Made by a program: the position numbers and the translations under genes
From: Streptococcus troglodytae
Lineage (GTDB): Bacteria; Bacillota; Bacilli; Lactobacillales; Streptococcaceae
Length of the DNA: 64,000 bases
Assembly (NCBI RefSeq): GCF_002355215.1
Contig: NZ_AP014612.1
Location: 186,001-250,000 of the forward strand
Reading direction: 5' to 3'
Notes under the pieces: generated by a model
The model's database searches: none
What the model was told of the DNA's origin: nothing
The model's input: only the letters and a program-made list of their open reading frames with translations
Shown here: positions 12,957-25,218 of the stretch, in pieces
How the letters are laid out: the number at the start of each line of letters is the position of its first letter
Numbering within the stretch: the first letter of the stretch is position 1

Positions 12957-13027
12957 TTGGAAAATAAAAAGCTGAGGCTGGGGAAAAAGTTAGTTTCTAG
13001 TCGAAATTAAGTAACTAGCGACAAAAG

Positions 13028-13075
13028 AAAAGGCTAAAAATCAAGGTTTTTTGTAACTTGGTTTTTAGCCTTTTT
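13028..13075. terminator. Bidirectional terminator between adcB and tyrS
   Basis: Left arm AAAAGGCTAAAAATCAAG pairs with CTTGGTTTTTAGCCTTTT across an 11-nt loop. A-runs and T-runs flank both sides, so it can stop both convergent operons. Confidence 0.85.
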
Positions 13076-13109
13076 ACTATTTTGGGAGTTTTTCAAGCTC
13101 ACTCCTATT

Positions 13110-14366
13110 TTAATAAGTTAAGACAAAGTATTTTTTCTTACCACGACGAATAACAGTGAGTTCATTGTCAATTTTATCTTGTTGAGATAAGTTATAAGTT
13201 AAATCTTGGATACGTTCCCCATTAATATAAATAGCCCCGTTTTGAAGATCTTCACGCGCCTGACGTTTAGAATTAACGATACCAGCCGTCACTAATAATT
13301 CAACAATATTGTGATTGTCATTAGACTTAACAGCATAATTTGGAACATTACTAAGGCCTTGTTTAAGTTCTTTTGCAGAGAGGCTCTTGATATGACCTGC
13401 AAAAAGTTGTTCGGTAATTTTGACAGCTTCTTGGTAAGCTGTTTGCCCATGAACAAAAGTTACAACTTCTTTTGCTAATATTTTTTGAGCGAAGCGTTCG
13501 TGAGGTGCTGCTTCAAATTTGACTCGGATGTCTTCTATTTCATCTAGAGATAGGAAAGTAAAAATCTTGAGAAAGCGAATGGCATCAGCATCCATGACAT
13601 TAAGCCAAAATTGATACATTTCGTAAGGAGATGTTTTATCAGCATCAAGCCAGACAGCATTTCCTTCAGACTTACCAAATTTTTTGCCAGTTGCATCTGT
13701 AATTAATGGGACAGTAATGACATGGGCTGTTTTATTGGCTTTTCGACGAATTAACTCAGTTCCTGCGGTCATATTTCCCCATTGATCAGACCCCCCGACT
13801 TGAAGTGTAACAGCATGTTCTTGATTAAGGACGTAAAAATCATATCCTTGCATAATCTGGTAAGCGAACTCGGTGTATGAAATACCTGTTTCAATGCGTT
13901 TTTTGACAGATTCTTTACTCATCATGTAATTAACAGTAAAGTATTTACCGACATCACGAAGAAAGTCAATAAAAGTTATCTTTCCCATCCAGTCATAGTT
14001 ATTGACCATCTGAGCCTTGTTATCACCGTGTTTAAAATCAATGAAACGTTCTAATTGATTACGGATACTTTGTACCCAATTTTCCACTGTTTCTTTAGTT
14101 TGTAGACTGCGTTCATCATCTTTAAAAGAGGGATCGCCGATGAGACCTGTTGCGCCGCCCACAAGGGCGTAAGGTTTATGTCCAGCCAATTGTAAATGTC
14201 TCATAACAAGGATAGGTACGAGATGCCCCAAATGGAGGCTATCAGCTGTTGGATCATAACCTGTGTAAAAAGAAACTTGTCCGTCATCTAATGATTTTTT
14301 AAGGGCTTCTTCGTCAGTGGTTTGAAAGACTAAGCCACGTGCTTTGAGTTCTTCAAAAATAGTCAT
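13110..14366 (-). CDS. tyrS: Tyrosyl-tRNA synthetase
   Basis: A 418-residue class I synthetase that charges tRNA-Tyr. Signature sequences: SLHLGHLVP (HIGH motif, about residues 42-50), the tyrosine-pocket region [13 protein letters not shown], and KFGKS (KMSKS motif, about 227-231). The C-terminal 70 residues are an S4 RNA-binding domain ([18 protein letters not shown]). The start at 14366 is chosen over an ATG four codons upstream because GGAG sits just before it. No T-box leader is present: promoter and start are about 35 bp apart. Confidence 0.95.
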   Translation of the reverse strand: MTIFEELKARGLVFQTTDEEALKKSLDDGQVSFYTGYDPTADSLHLGHLVPILVMRHLQLAGHKPYALVGGATGLIGDPSFKDDERSLQTKETVENWVQSIRNQLERFIDFKHGDNKAQMVNNYDWMGKITFIDFLRDVGKYFTVNYMMSKESVKKRIETGISYTEFAYQIMQGYDFYVLNQEHAVTLQVGGSDQWGNMTAGTELIRRKANKTAHVITVPLITDATGKKFGKSEGNAVWLDADKTSPYEMYQFWLNVMDADAIRFLKIFTFLSLDEIEDIRVKFEAAPHERFAQKILAKEVVTFVHGQTAYQEAVKITEQLFAGHIKSLSAKELKQGLSNVPNYAVKSNDNHNIVELLVTAGIVNSKRQAREDLQNGAIYINGERIQDLTYNLSQQDKIDNELTVIRRGKKKYFVLTY

Positions 14367-14399
14367 AGAGTTCTCCATATTCTTATAACATTACAGGAC

Positions 14400-14408
14400 A
14401 TTATATCA
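14400..14408 (-). promoter_or_regulatory. Extended -10 promoter for tyrS
   Basis: The minus strand reads TGATATAAT at 14408-14400, about 34 bp before the tyrS start, with no obvious -35. Confidence 0.65.
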
Positions 14409-14507
14409 AAAACACTGGTGGCTATGCAAGCTCTTAGAAGAAGGTTAAGTAGTTTATTATCTTAATTACGAGAAGAAAGGAAACCATCTACTAAAAAATC
14501 ATAAATT

Positions 14508-14516
14508 TGATATAAT
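14508..14516 (+). promoter_or_regulatory. Extended -10 promoter for pbp1b
   Basis: TGATATAAT lies 18 bp before the pbp1b ATG; no -35 is recognised. It is the same nine-mer as upstream of ispE, tyrS, nusG, leuS, pbp2a and the RluA-family gene. Confidence 0.65.
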
Positions 14517-14534
14517 GTAAACTGAGGTATTGCT

Positions 14535-16889
14535 ATGTCCCTGCTAAATAAGATAAAAACTAAATTGAAAAGAAATATTAAAAAACCGTATTTTAAAAAA
14601 ATTGATGTAACAAAATTTAATCTTAAAATTTTAAAACGAGCAGATTATCTGGATTTTGCTTCTGTTTTTTTGCGGACTTTTAAATTACTATCTGATTTTG
14701 CTTATATTCTTATCCTTTTGATTGCTTTTATGGGAATCGGTATGGGTTTTGGTTATTTGGCAAGCCAAGTTGAGAGTGTTAAAGTTCCAAGTAAGGCTAA
14801 TCTGGTCAATCAAGTTAGTACTTTTACTAGGATTTCTAAGATGACTTACTCAGATAAGTCTATTATTTCAACAATTGATACCGATCTGTTAAGAACACCT
14901 ATTGAGAGCCGAAATATTTCAGACAATGTTAAAAAAGCTGTCATTGCAACAGAAGATGAAAATTTTAAAACACATAAGGGTGTAGTGCCTAAGGCGGTTT
15001 TTCGAGCCACTCTTGCTTCTGTTTTGGGTTTAGGTGAGAATAGCGGAGGTTCTACCTTGACACAGCAATTACTGAAGCAGCAAGTTTTGGGAGACGATCC
15101 AACCTTTAAGCGTAAAACCAAGGAAATCATTTATGCTCTTGCCCTTGAACGTTATATTGGTAAGGACAGTATCTTAACCAACTATCTTAATGTATCTCCT
15201 TTTGGGCGAAATAACAGGGGACAAAATATTGCTGGTATTGAAGAAGCTGCTAAAGGGATTTTTGGTGTTGCTGCTAAAGATTTGACAGTACCCCAAGCAG
15301 CCTTTTTAGCGGGATTGCCACAGAGTCCAATTGCATATTCACCTTATACAGCAGATGGTAAGTTTAAAACTAAGAAGGATATGGAATATGGTTTAAAACG
15401 CTCTCAAAATGTTCTTTACAATATGTATCGTACGGGTGTTCTTTCTAAGGTAGATTATGAGAATTATAAAAAATACGATCTTAAAAAAGACTTTAAGAGA
15501 CCTCAAGCATCTCAAACAGATTCTCATGATTACTTATACTATTCTGTCTTTGAAGAAGCACAGAAAATTATGTATGATTATTTAATCAAACGGGATCATG
15601 TTTCTCCGCAGGATTTGAAAAATGATAAAACTAAGGCAGCCTACAAGGAAAAAGCTCTACGTGAGATACGTTTAGGTGGCTATACGATTGCTACAACGAT
15701 TAATAAGATGGTTTATAATGCTATGCAGATGGCAGTAGCTCAACATGGTGGTTCACTTGATGATGGAACGGGAAATGTTGAAGTTGGCAATGTCCTTATG
15801 GATAATTCAACTGGAGCTATTCTTGGTTTTGTCGGCGGCCGTGATTATAAGAGTAATCAGAATAATCACGCCTTTGATACTGCCAGATCTCCTGGTTCCA
15901 GCATTAAGCCTTTATTAGCTTACGGTCCTGCTATTGATCAAGGCTTAATGGGAAGTTCAAGTATGCTTTCCAACTACCCAACGACTTTTTCAAGCGGCCA
16001 AAAGATTATGCACGCGGGCGATGAAGGGACAGCCATGGTAAATCTGCAGGAAGCGCTGGATGTTTCTTGGAATATCCCAGCCTACTGGACCTATCAAATG
16101 TTATTGCAAAAGGGTGTTGATGTTCCAGGCTATATGGAAAAAATGGGCTATAATATTCCTGAATACTCTATTGAGAGCCTGCCCTTGGGCGGCGGTGTTG
16201 AGACAACAGTAGCTCAACAAACCAATGGTTATCAAACGATTGCTAATGGTGGTATTTATCAAAAGCAGTACATGGTTGATAAAATTACAGACAGCAAGGG
16301 GAAAGTCATTTATCAGCATGAGTCTAAACCAGTTCGTGTCTATTCGCAAGCCACTGCCAGTATTTTGAATGATTTGCTTAAGGGACCAATTAGTTCAGGT
16401 AAAACAACGACTTTCAAGGATAAATTGAAGGGTCTTAATTCAGATCTTGCAGGAGCTGAATGGACAGGAAAGACAGGGACAACAGATGACTATACAGATG
16501 TTTGGTTAATCTTGTCTACTCCTAAAACAACACTGGGTGGTTGGGCTGGTCATGATAACAATGCTTCGTTAGACAAGATGTCAGGGTATAATAACAATGC
16601 TCAGTATATGGCGTATCTAGTTAATGCCATTAATCAGGCAGATCCAAATATTTTGGGAACAAATCAGCGTTTTAGCCTAGATCCGAGTGTCATCAAAGCA
16701 GATGTCTTAAAATCAACCGGTCTCAAACCAGCTACTGTTAATGTCAATGGTAAGAATATTTCTCTTAGTGGAGAGACGACGACCAGCTATTGGGCGAAAA
16801 ACGGTCCCGGAGATACCGTCTATAAATTTGCTATAGGCGGTTCAGATAGTGATTATCAAAAAGCTTGGGCCAGCATTGGAGGTAAGTAG
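14535..16889 (+). CDS. pbp1b: Class A penicillin-binding protein 1b
   Basis: A 784-residue bifunctional peptidoglycan synthase. A basic cytoplasmic tail is followed by one membrane anchor (about residues 53-77). The GT51 glycosyltransferase has [12 protein letters not shown] with the catalytic Glu (about 138-149) and [12 protein letters not shown]. The transpeptidase has SSIK with nucleophile Ser455, and KTGTT around 646. It polymerises and cross-links glycan outside the membrane. The start follows TGAGGT. It is transcribed divergently from tyrS and ends just upstream of the rpoB promoter. No frameshift in 2.3 kb. Confidence 0.95.
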   Translation: MSLLNKIKTKLKRNIKKPYFKKIDVTKFNLKILKRADYLDFASVFLRTFKLLSDFAYILILLIAFMGIGMGFGYLASQVESVKVPSKANLVNQVSTFTRISKMTYSDKSIISTIDTDLLRTPIESRNISDNVKKAVIATEDENFKTHKGVVPKAVFRATLASVLGLGENSGGSTLTQQLLKQQVLGDDPTFKRKTKEIIYALALERYIGKDSILTNYLNVSPFGRNNRGQNIAGIEEAAKGIFGVAAKDLTVPQAAFLAGLPQSPIAYSPYTADGKFKTKKDMEYGLKRSQNVLYNMYRTGVLSKVDYENYKKYDLKKDFKRPQASQTDSHDYLYYSVFEEAQKIMYDYLIKRDHVSPQDLKNDKTKAAYKEKALREIRLGGYTIATTINKMVYNAMQMAVAQHGGSLDDGTGNVEVGNVLMDNSTGAILGFVGGRDYKSNQNNHAFDTARSPGSSIKPLLAYGPAIDQGLMGSSSMLSNYPTTFSSGQKIMHAGDEGTAMVNLQEALDVSWNIPAYWTYQMLLQKGVDVPGYMEKMGYNIPEYSIESLPLGGGVETTVAQQTNGYQTIANGGIYQKQYMVDKITDSKGKVIYQHESKPVRVYSQATASILNDLLKGPISSGKTTTFKDKLKGLNSDLAGAEWTGKTGTTDDYTDVWLILSTPKTTLGGWAGHDNNASLDKMSGYNNNAQYMAYLVNAINQADPNILGTNQRFSLDPSVIKADVLKSTGLKPATVNVNGKNISLSGETTTSYWAKNGPGDTVYKFAIGGSDSDYQKAWASIGGK

Positions 16890-16894
16890 AAATA

Positions 16895-16923
16895 TTGACA
16901 AATCAGTCAATATAATGTATAAT
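16895..16923 (+). promoter_or_regulatory. Consensus sigma-A promoter for rpoB
   Basis: TTGACA (16895-16900), 17-bp spacer, TATAAT (16918-16923): a perfect consensus promoter, about 230 bp before rpoB. The -35 is embedded in a perfect dyad, ATATTGAC-6-GTCAATAT (16892-16913), which could be an operator. Confidence 0.85.
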
Positions 16924-16976
16924 TTATTATTATTTGTCGTTTGCTTTGGTTGAAATATTGTCCAAACAAAGCTCAC

Positions 16977-17022
16977 AGCAGTTAAATCAAGCTTTAATGA
17001 AGTCCGATTTAGCTGCTCTTTT
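16977..17022 (+). promoter_or_regulatory. Terminator-like hairpin in the rpoB leader
   Basis: AGCAGTTAAATC (16977-16988) pairs with GATTTAGCTGCT (17006-17017), 12 bp with one G-U pair, followed by CTTTTT. A second stem can form upstream (GCTTTGGTTG with CCAAACAAAGC, about 16943-16971), and a small one, GATCTGC-TTG-GCAGATC (17110-17126), sits near the start codon. A conserved leader RNA called the lacto-rpoB motif is described upstream of rpoB in Lactobacillales; whether this is it cannot be decided here. Confidence 0.55.
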
Positions 17023-17149
17023 TATGCTTAATTTTAGAAAAAAAGACAAATGTAATCTATATTTAAAAATTCTAAAAATTATGCATAAAAGACAAATTGT
17101 TAATGTACCGATCTGCTTGGCAGATCTAGAAAGAAGAAGGAGCTAAAAC

Positions 17150-20100
17150 TTGGCAGGACATGAAGTTCAGTACGGGAAACATCGTACGCGTCGTAGTTTT
17201 TCAAGAATCAAAGAGGTTCTTGATTTACCAAATTTGATTGAAATCCAAACGGACTCTTTTAAAGATTTCTTGGATACAGGTCTTAAGGAAGTTTTTGAAG
17301 ATGTGCTTCCAATTTCCAATTTCACAGATACTATGGAATTAGAGTTTGTGGGTTATGAGTTGAAAGAACCTAAGTATACATTGGAAGAAGCACGTGCTCA
17401 TGATGCACATTATTCTGCCCCCATCTTTGTTACTTTCCGTCTCATCAATAAAGAAACAGGTGAAATTAAGACACAAGAAGTATTTTTTGGTGATTTTCCC
17501 TTGATGACTGAAATGGGTACTTTTATTATTAATGGTGCTGAACGTATTATCGTTTCTCAGTTGGTACGTTCACCAGGTGTTTATTTTAATGATAAAGTGG
17601 ATAAAAATGGGAAAATTGGCTATGGTTCAACTGTTATCCCTAACCGCGGTGCCTGGCTTGAGCTTGAAACGGACTCTAAGGATATTGCTTATACTCGTAT
17701 TGACCGTACTCGTAAAATTCCTTTCACGACGCTGGTTCGTGCACTCGGTTTTTCCGGGGATGATGAGATTATTGATATCTTTGGTGATAGCGAATTGGTT
17801 CGTAATACCATTGAAAAAGATATTCATAAAAATCCTAATGACTCTCGTACAGATGAAGCGCTCAAGGAAATTTATGAACGTCTTCGTCCAGGTGAACCTA
17901 AGACGGCAGATTCTTCACGCAGTCTTCTGATTGCCCGTTTCTTTGATGCGCGCCGCTATGATTTAGCAGCTGTTGGTCGCTATAAGATTAATAAAAAATT
18001 AAACGTCAAAACACGTCTTTTGAATCAAGTCATTGCTGAAAACTTGGTAGATCCTGAAACAGGTGAAATTCTTGTTGAAGCTGGGACTGAAATGACACGC
18101 AGTGTAATTGATTCGATAGCAGATTATCTTGATGGAGATCTCAATAAAATTGTTTATACGCCAAATGAATACGCTGTTTTGACAGAACCTGTTGTTCTTC
18201 AAAAATTCAAAGTTGTGGCTCCAAATGATCCAGACCGCACGGTTACTGTTATTGGTAATGCCAGTCCAGATGACAAAGTACGTCACTTGACACCAGCCGA
18301 TATTTTAGCTGAAATGTCTTATTTCCTTAACTTGGCTGAGGGTCTAGGTAAAGTTGATGATATTGACCATTTAGGCAACCGTCGTATTCGTGCTGTTGGT
18401 GAATTGCTGGCTAATCAATTCCGTATTGGATTGGCACGTATGGAACGTAATGTTCGTGAACGTATGTCCGTTCAAGATAATGAAGTCTTAACACCACAAC
18501 AGATTATTAACATTCGCCCTGTAACAGCGGCAATTAAAGAGTTCTTTGGTTCTTCTCAATTGTCACAGTTTATGGACCAACACAATCCACTGTCTGAATT
18601 GTCTCATAAACGCCGTTTGTCAGCTTTAGGTCCCGGTGGTTTAACACGTGACCGTGCTGGTTATGAAGTTCGTGATGTGCATTATACGCATTATGGTCGC
18701 ATGTGTCCAATTGAAACACCTGAAGGACCAAACATTGGATTGATTAATAACTTGTCTTCCTATGGTCATCTTAATAAATATGGATTTATCCAAACGCCAT
18801 ACCGTAAAGTTGACCGTGAGACAGGTAAAGTAACTAATGAAATTGAATGGCTTACTGCTGATGAAGAAGATGAATTCACTGTAGCTCAGGCTAACTCAAA
18901 ACTCAATGAAGATGGAAGTTTTGCTGAAGAAATCGTCATGGGACGTCATCAAGGGAATAACCAAGAGTTTCCAGCAAGTTCTGTTGAATATATGGATGTT
19001 TCTCCTAAGCAGGTAGTTGCGGTAGCGACAGCATGTATTCCTTTTCTTGAAAATGATGACTCCAACCGTGCCCTCATGGGAGCTAACATGCAGCGTCAAG
19101 CTGTGCCATTGATTGATCCTAAAGCACCTTTTGTTGGAACTGGTATGGAATATCAAGCAGCCCATGATTCTGGGGCCGCTATTATCGCTCAACATGATGG
19201 AAAAGTGGTTTATTCCGATGCAGATAAGATTGAAGTTCGCCGTGAAGATGGCTCACTAGATGTTTATCATGTTACCAAATTCCGTCGTTCTAACTCTGGA
19301 ACTGCCTATAATCAGCGCACTCTTGTTAGGGTAGGCGATAGTGTTGAAAAGGGGGACTTTATTGCAGATGGTCCTTCTATGGAAAAAGGTGAGATGGCTC
19401 TTGGGCAAAATCCAGTAGTTGCCTACATGACTTGGGAAGGTTACAACTTTGAAGATGCTGTTATCATGAGTGAGCGTCTTGTCAAGGATGATGTTTATAC
19501 TTCTGTTCATTTAGAAGAATTTGAATCTGAAACCCGTGATACAAAACTTGGACCTGAAGAAATTACGCGTGAAATTCCAAATGTTGGTGAAGATGCCCTG
19601 AAAGACCTTGATGAAATGGGAATTATTCGCATTGGTGCTGAGGTTAAAGAAGGTGATATTCTAGTTGGTAAAGTAACTCCTAAAGGAGAAAAAGATCTTT
19701 CTGCAGAAGAACGCCTCTTGCATGCCATTTTTGGTGATAAATCACGTGAAGTTCGTGATACTTCTCTTCGTGTACCACATGGTGGCGACGGTGTTGTTTG
19801 TGATGTGAAAATCTTTACACGTGCTAATGGAGATGAACTTCAATCAGGTGTTAACATGCTGGTTCGTGTTTATATCGCTCAAAAACGTAAAATCAAGGTC
19901 GGAGATAAGATGGCCGGACGTCATGGTAATAAGGGTGTCGTTTCCCGTATTGTACCAGTGGAAGACATGCCATATCTTCCAGATGGAACACCTGTTGATA
20001 TTATGCTTAATCCGCTTGGGGTGCCATCACGGATGAACATTGGACAAGTTATGGAACTCCATCTTGGCATGGCTGCCCGTAATTTGGGCATTCATATTGC

Positions 20101-20713
20101 AACGCCTGTCTTTGACGGAGCAACTTCTGACGATCTTTGGGAAACAGTCAAAGAAGCCGGTATGGATTCCGATGCTAAAACTGTTCTTTATGATGGTCGC
20201 ACAGGGGAGCCGTTTGATAATCGTGTATCAGTCGGTGTTATGTATATGATTAAACTTCACCACATGGTTGATGATAAATTGCATGCACGTTCAGTCGGTC
20301 CTTACTCAACGATTACTCAACAGCCGCTTGGTGGTAAGGCTCAATTTGGTGGTCAACGTTTCGGAGAAATGGAAGTTTGGGCTTTGGAAGCTTATGGTGC
20401 CTCAAACGTTCTTCAAGAAATTTTAACTTATAAATCAGATGATGTCACCGGTCGTCTTAAAGCTTATGAGGCTATTACAAAAGGTAAGCCAATTCCAAAA
20501 CCAGGGGTGCCAGAATCATTCCGTGTACTTGTGAAAGAATTGCAGTCACTTGGGCTTGACATGCGCGTTCTTGATAAAGATGATAAAGAAGTAGACCTTC
20601 GTGATCTTGATGAAGGCGAAGATGATGATGTCATGCATGTTGATGATCTTGAAAAGGCACGTGAAAAGCAAGCACTTGAGGCTGCTGAATTTGCAAACAG
20701 TGATGAGAAATAA
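17150..20713 (+). CDS. rpoB: RNA polymerase beta subunit
   Basis: A 1187-residue beta subunit, forming with RpoC the catalytic core of transcription. The rifampicin-pocket region is intact and wild-type in look: [29 protein letters not shown] (18550-18636). Conserved GRHGNKG and a C-terminal acidic tail (DEGEDDD) are present. Translation starts at TTG 17150 after AGAAGAAGGAG; the next in-frame ATG is well inside the protein. It has its own consensus promoter and a structured leader of about 230 nt. No frameshift over 3.6 kb. Confidence 0.97.
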   Translation: MAGHEVQYGKHRTRRSFSRIKEVLDLPNLIEIQTDSFKDFLDTGLKEVFEDVLPISNFTDTMELEFVGYELKEPKYTLEEARAHDAHYSAPIFVTFRLINKETGEIKTQEVFFGDFPLMTEMGTFIINGAERIIVSQLVRSPGVYFNDKVDKNGKIGYGSTVIPNRGAWLELETDSKDIAYTRIDRTRKIPFTTLVRALGFSGDDEIIDIFGDSELVRNTIEKDIHKNPNDSRTDEALKEIYERLRPGEPKTADSSRSLLIARFFDARRYDLAAVGRYKINKKLNVKTRLLNQVIAENLVDPETGEILVEAGTEMTRSVIDSIADYLDGDLNKIVYTPNEYAVLTEPVVLQKFKVVAPNDPDRTVTVIGNASPDDKVRHLTPADILAEMSYFLNLAEGLGKVDDIDHLGNRRIRAVGELLANQFRIGLARMERNVRERMSVQDNEVLTPQQIINIRPVTAAIKEFFGSSQLSQFMDQHNPLSELSHKRRLSALGPGGLTRDRAGYEVRDVHYTHYGRMCPIETPEGPNIGLINNLSSYGHLNKYGFIQTPYRKVDRETGKVTNEIEWLTADEEDEFTVAQANSKLNEDGSFAEEIVMGRHQGNNQEFPASSVEYMDVSPKQVVAVATACIPFLENDDSNRALMGANMQRQAVPLIDPKAPFVGTGMEYQAAHDSGAAIIAQHDGKVVYSDADKIEVRREDGSLDVYHVTKFRRSNSGTAYNQRTLVRVGDSVEKGDFIADGPSMEKGEMALGQNPVVAYMTWEGYNFEDAVIMSERLVKDDVYTSVHLEEFESETRDTKLGPEEITREIPNVGEDALKDLDEMGIIRIGAEVKEGDILVGKVTPKGEKDLSAEERLLHAIFGDKSREVRDTSLRVPHGGDGVVCDVKIFTRANGDELQSGVNMLVRVYIAQKRKIKVGDKMAGRHGNKGVVSRIVPVEDMPYLPDGTPVDIMLNPLGVPSRMNIGQVMELHLGMAARNLGIHIATPVFDGATSDDLWETVKEAGMDSDAKTVLYDGRTGEPFDNRVSVGVMYMIKLHHMVDDKLHARSVGPYSTITQQPLGGKAQFGGQRFGEMEVWALEAYGASNVLQEILTYKSDDVTGRLKAYEAITKGKPIPKPGVPESFRVLVKELQSLGLDMRVLDKDDKEVDLRDLDEGEDDDVMHVDDLEKAREKQALEAAEFANSDEK

Positions 20714-20950
20714 GTGATTTAGTAACTTAGTTTATCTTTTATGATTGGTGCCACCTTAATTTATCATTTGATACTAATGGAGAAAGTCTTATTTTCGTTA
20801 TTGATCGTGTCAATTAATAGCTTAAGAAACTGTTTTAAGGTGTTAACACTTTTATTAAAAGAAAACTAAAACACTATGGTAAGCTAGCTGTATTTGAAAT
20901 GATTTTTTGGAACAGTCTAGCTGATGAGAATTATAAGAAAGGTAAAATTA

Positions 20951-23900
20951 GTGGTTGACGTAAATCGTTTTAAAAGTATGCAAATCACATTAGCTTCGCC
21001 TAATAAAGTCCGTTCTTGGTCCTATGGTGAAGTTAAAAAACCTGAAACAATCAACTACCGTACACTGAAACCAGAGCGTGAAGGTCTTTTTGACGAAGTC
21101 ATTTTTGGGCCTACTAAAGACTGGGAATGTGCCTGCGGTAAATATAAACGTATTCGTTATAAAGGGATTGTTTGTGACCGTTGTGGTGTTGAAGTAACGC
21201 GCGCTAAAGTTCGCCGTGAACGTATGGGCCATATTGAGTTAAAGGCTCCGGTATCACACATTTGGTACTTTAAAGGAATTCCATCTCGCATGGGCTTAAC
21301 ACTTGATATGAGTCCACGTGCCTTGGAAGAAGTTATTTATTTTGCGGCCTATGTAGTTATTGATCCTAAGGAAACACCGCTTGAAGCGAAGTCACTTTTG
21401 ACAGAACGTGAGTATCGCGAAAAACTTCAAGAATATGGATCGGGTTCTTTTATTGCTAAGATGGGAGCTGAAGCTATTCAGGATCTGCTTAAACGGGTAG
21501 ATCTTGATGCTGAAATTGCTGAATTAAAAGAGGAATTAAAAACAGCTTCAGGACAAAAACGTGTAAAGGCCATTCGTCGTTTAGATGTGCTTGATGCCTT
21601 CCAAAAATCAGGTAATAAACCTGAATGGATGGTATTAAACATTTTACCGGTTATCCCACCAGATCTTCGCCCAATGTTGCAATTGGATGGTGGTCGTTTT
21701 GCGACATCTGACCTTAATGACCTTTATCGTCGAGTGATCAATCGGAACAATCGTTTGGCTCGCCTTTTGGAGCTTAATGCACCGGGAATTATTGTTCAAA
21801 ATGAAAAACGGATGCTGCAGGAAGCAGTTGATGCTTTGATTGATAATGGCCGTCGTGGTCGCCCAATTACTGGACCAGGTAGTCGTCCTCTGAAATCTCT
21901 CAGTCAAATGTTAAAAGGGAAGCAAGGACGTTTCCGTCAAAACTTGCTGGGTAAACGTGTTGACTTTTCAGGACGCTCTGTTATCGCTGTTGGTCCGACG
22001 CTTAAAATGTACCAATGTGGTGTACCGCGTGAAATGGCTATTGAACTCTTCAAACCATTTGTGATGCGTGAAATTGTTGATCGGGATATTGTCCAAAATG
22101 TAAAAGCTGCTAAACGATTAATTGAACGTGGAGATGACCGTATTTGGGATATTCTTGAGGAAGTTATTAAAGAGCACCCTGTTCTGCTTAACCGCGCCCC
22201 AACGCTTCACCGCTTGGGAATTCAGGCTTTCGAACCAGTTCTGATTGACGGTAAGGCACTTCGTCTTCATCCACTTGCTTGTGAAGCCTATAATGCCGAC
22301 TTTGATGGTGACCAAATGGCTATCCATGTTCCTTTGTCAGAAGAAGCGCAAGCAGAAGCCCGTCTTCTCATGTTGGCAGCAGAGCACATTCTGAATCCTA
22401 AAGATGGAAAGCCTGTTGTTACACCATCTCAAGATATGGTTCTTGGGAATTATTATTTGACCATGGAAGGTGTTGATCGTGAAGGCGAGGGTATGGTCTT
22501 TAAGGATCGTGATGAAGCTGTTATGGCCTACCGCAATGGTTATGTTCATCTCCACAGTCGTGTAGGTATTGCTGTTGATAGTATGCCTGATAAACCATGG
22601 ACGAATGAACAACGGCATAAGATCATGATAACGACTGTTGGTAAGATTCTCTTTAATGATATTATGCCGGCAGATCTTCCTTACCTTCAAGAACCAAACA
22701 ATGCTAATCTGACGGATAAAACACCTGATAAGTATTTCTTAGCACCGGGCTCCGATATCCAAAAAGCTATTAAAAATCTTGATTTAAATATTCCATTTAA
22801 AAAGAAAAATCTTGGAAATATTATTGCTGAAATCTTCAAACGTTTCCGTACAACAGAAACATCAGCTTTCCTTGATAGGTTGAAGGATCTTGGTTATTAT
22901 CATTCAACTTTAGCTGGTTTGACAGTTGGTATTGCTGATATTCCTGTTATTGATAATAAACAAGAGATTATTGATGCTGCTCACCATCGTGTTGAAGAAA
23001 TTTCAAAAGCCTTTCGCCGAGGCCTTATGACTGACGATGATCGTTATGAAGCTGTCACAGCGACATGGCGTGATGCTAAGGAGCAATTGGAAGCACGTTT
23101 GGTTGAAACGCAGGATGCTAAGAATCCAATTGTTATGATGATGGATTCAGGAGCTCGCGGTAATATTTCCAACTTCTCTCAGCTTGCTGGTATGCGCGGT
23201 CTGATGGCTGCTCCTAATGGACGCATTATGGAATTGCCTATCCTTTCTAATTTCCGTGAAGGTCTATCTGTTTTGGAAATGTTCTTCTCAACTCATGGAG
23301 CACGTAAAGGGATGACTGATACAGCCCTTAAGACTGCCGATTCAGGTTATCTAACTCGCCGTTTGGTTGATGTCGCTCAAGATGTCATTATTCGCGAAGA
23401 TGATTGTGGTACAGATCGCGGTCTTACTATTACAGCTATTACTGATGGTAAAGAAGTTACTGAAACACTTGAAGAACGTCTGGTTGGCCGTTACACTAAA
23501 AAATCGGTAAGACATCCTGAAACCGGAGAAGTTATCGCTAGTCCTGATACATTGATTACAGAAGATATGGCCCATTATATTGCTGAAGCTGGTGTCAGTG
23601 AAGTGACTATCCGTTCTGTCTTTACATGTAATACGCGACATGGCGTTTGCCGTCACTGTTATGGAATAAATCTTGCTACTGGGGATGCTGTCGAAGTTGG
23701 TGAAGCAGTTGGTACAATTGCAGCTCAATCCATTGGTGAACCGGGTACACAGTTGACCATGCGTACTTTCCACACGGGAGGTGTGGCTTCAAATGCTGAT
23801 ATCACACAAGGTTTGCCTCGTATTCAAGAAATCTTTGAAGCTCGTAATCCAAAAGGTGAAGCCGTTATTACAGAAGTCAAAGGGCAAGTAACGGATATTG

Positions 23901-24580
23901 AAGAAGATGCTGCTACTCGGACGAAGAAGGTTTATGTCAAAGGAGCAACAGGTGAAGGAGAATACACAGTACCATTTACTGCTCGTATGAAAGTTCAAGT
24001 AGGTGATGAAGTTCATCGTGGCGCACCACTGACTGAAGGTTCTATCCAACCTAAGCATTTACTTGAAGTTCGTGATACCTTATCTGTTGAAACTTATCTT
24101 CTTGCAGAAGTGCAAAAGGTTTATCGCAGTCAAGGGGTAGAAATCGGTGATAAACACGTTGAAGTAATGGTACGCCAAATGCTTCGCAAAGTACGTGTTA
24201 TGGATCCGGGAGATACAGGTTTGCTTCCAGGTATTCTTATGGATATTGCCGATTTTACAGATGCCAACAGAGATATTGTTATTGCTGGTGGTATTCCTGC
24301 AACAAGCCGTCCAGTTCTTATGGGAATTACCAAGGCATCACTTGAAACAAATTCATTCTTATCTGCAGCTTCCTTCCAAGAAACCACACGTGTGCTTACA
24401 GATGCAGCTATTCGTGGTAAGAAAGATCATCTTCTGGGGCTTAAAGAAAATGTCATTATTGGTAAGATCATTCCGGCTGGTACTGGTATGGCGCGTTACC
24501 GTAATCTTGAACCATTGGCTGTCAATGAAATTGAAGTCATTGAAGATTCTGAAGAACAAGAGGACACAGTAGAAGAGTAA
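20951..24580 (+). CDS. rpoC: RNA polymerase beta' subunit
   Basis: A 1209-residue beta' subunit. The zinc-ribbon CACGKY...CDRCGVEV is near residue 60, the catalytic Mg-binding NADFDGDQM (about 447-455), and a second zinc site near residue 890 ([13 protein letters not shown]). The start is GTG 20951 ([10 protein letters not shown], as in pneumococcus) after AGAAAGGT; an upstream ATG at 20924 would add nine residues and is unlikely. The 237-bp gap after rpoB shows no strong terminator or promoter, so co-transcription is probable. A strong hairpin follows the stop. Confidence 0.97.
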   Translation: MVDVNRFKSMQITLASPNKVRSWSYGEVKKPETINYRTLKPEREGLFDEVIFGPTKDWECACGKYKRIRYKGIVCDRCGVEVTRAKVRRERMGHIELKAPVSHIWYFKGIPSRMGLTLDMSPRALEEVIYFAAYVVIDPKETPLEAKSLLTEREYREKLQEYGSGSFIAKMGAEAIQDLLKRVDLDAEIAELKEELKTASGQKRVKAIRRLDVLDAFQKSGNKPEWMVLNILPVIPPDLRPMLQLDGGRFATSDLNDLYRRVINRNNRLARLLELNAPGIIVQNEKRMLQEAVDALIDNGRRGRPITGPGSRPLKSLSQMLKGKQGRFRQNLLGKRVDFSGRSVIAVGPTLKMYQCGVPREMAIELFKPFVMREIVDRDIVQNVKAAKRLIERGDDRIWDILEEVIKEHPVLLNRAPTLHRLGIQAFEPVLIDGKALRLHPLACEAYNADFDGDQMAIHVPLSEEAQAEARLLMLAAEHILNPKDGKPVVTPSQDMVLGNYYLTMEGVDREGEGMVFKDRDEAVMAYRNGYVHLHSRVGIAVDSMPDKPWTNEQRHKIMITTVGKILFNDIMPADLPYLQEPNNANLTDKTPDKYFLAPGSDIQKAIKNLDLNIPFKKKNLGNIIAEIFKRFRTTETSAFLDRLKDLGYYHSTLAGLTVGIADIPVIDNKQEIIDAAHHRVEEISKAFRRGLMTDDDRYEAVTATWRDAKEQLEARLVETQDAKNPIVMMMDSGARGNISNFSQLAGMRGLMAAPNGRIMELPILSNFREGLSVLEMFFSTHGARKGMTDTALKTADSGYLTRRLVDVAQDVIIREDDCGTDRGLTITAITDGKEVTETLEERLVGRYTKKSVRHPETGEVIASPDTLITEDMAHYIAEAGVSEVTIRSVFTCNTRHGVCRHCYGINLATGDAVEVGEAVGTIAAQSIGEPGTQLTMRTFHTGGVASNADITQGLPRIQEIFEARNPKGEAVITEVKGQVTDIEEDAATRTKKVYVKGATGEGEYTVPFTARMKVQVGDEVHRGAPLTEGSIQPKHLLEVRDTLSVETYLLAEVQKVYRSQGVEIGDKHVEVMVRQMLRKVRVMDPGDTGLLPGILMDIADFTDANRDIVIAGGIPATSRPVLMGITKASLETNSFLSAASFQETTRVLTDAAIRGKKDHLLGLKENVIIGKIIPAGTGMARYRNLEPLAVNEIEVIEDSEEQEDTVEE

Positions 24581-24586
24581 CTATTT

Positions 24587-24627
24587 AAAAGTATACTTAT
24601 CTCTTAAAAAGATAGGTATGCTTTTTC
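24587..24627 (+). terminator. rpoBC terminator
   Basis: A 16-bp stem with two G-U pairs (AAAAGTATACTTATCT, 24587-24602, with AGATAGGTATGCTTTT, 24610-24625) is followed by T residues. Confidence 0.9.
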
Positions 24628-24707
24628 TTATTTTTCTCATAAACGAGCAAAATTTTTTAAAAAATGAGAATTTTCCTATATAATAAAAGCAATAAGGAAA
24701 TAAAACT

Positions 24708-25091
24708 ATGTATCAAGTAATCAGAATGTATGGGGCTATGGAGCCGTGGTGGTTTTTGGATGATTGGAAAGAAGATATTATCAAGGTCCTTGAATTTGAC
24801 AATTATCATGAAGCTTTGCAGTGTTACCAAAAAGAATGGGTAAAATTACGTCGCCGTTATTCCAACTTTAATAGTCATGGCGATATTATGACAGCTTTTT
24901 GGAATAAACAAGATCAACATTGGTGTGAAGAATGTGGTGACTATGTACAGCGGTATCATTCTCTTGCGCTTTTAACAGACTGGCAGGAAATCCCTAGCTC
25001 TTGGTTTCGACCAGCATTTACTAAACGAAATGATACCCCTTTTCGTCCCAAATGTTTTATTAAGCAAAAGAATGAACAAGGACAAAATTAG
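24708..25091 (+). CDS. DUF1033 family protein
   Basis: A 127-residue soluble protein rich in Trp and Tyr (MYGAMEPWWFLDDW near the start). A CEEC pair around residues 72-75 may bind metal. It matches the DUF1033 family as I recall it, often found just upstream of comG/comY operons in streptococci; no function is established. A TATAAT -10 lies at 24679-24684, and AAGGAAA precedes the ATG. Its position between rpoC and comYA is conserved, but it lacks a cin-box of its own. Confidence 0.8.
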   Translation: MYQVIRMYGAMEPWWFLDDWKEDIIKVLEFDNYHEALQCYQKEWVKLRRRYSNFNSHGDIMTAFWNKQDQHWCEECGDYVQRYHSLALLTDWQEIPSSWFRPAFTKRNDTPFRPKCFIKQKNEQGQN

Positions 25092-25192
25092 AAAAGTTAA
25101 TTCAGTATTTGTATATCGTTTTAGGCTGAGATTCGTTCTCAGTTTTTTCTTTTTATTCAAAATAAATAAAAGACTTAATTTCTCTTGACTTT

Positions 25193-25200
25193 TTCGAATA
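25193..25200 (+). promoter_or_regulatory. cin-box (ComX promoter) of the comY operon
   Basis: TTCGAATA after a T-run matches the core CGAATA recognised by ComX-polymerase in streptococci (consensus TACGAATA). It lies 18 bp before the comYA ATG, as expected for a -10-like element. Confidence 0.8.
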
Positions 25201-25218
25201 GATAAGATGGGAGGTTTT

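Noticed and set aside
14367..14534. T-box riboswitch for tyrS
   Set aside because: The promoter is about 34 bp from the start codon, leaving no room for a T-box.
16934..17146. 70-codon open frame upstream of rpoB
   Set aside because: It coincides with the structured rpoB leader and lacks a start with ribosome binding site.
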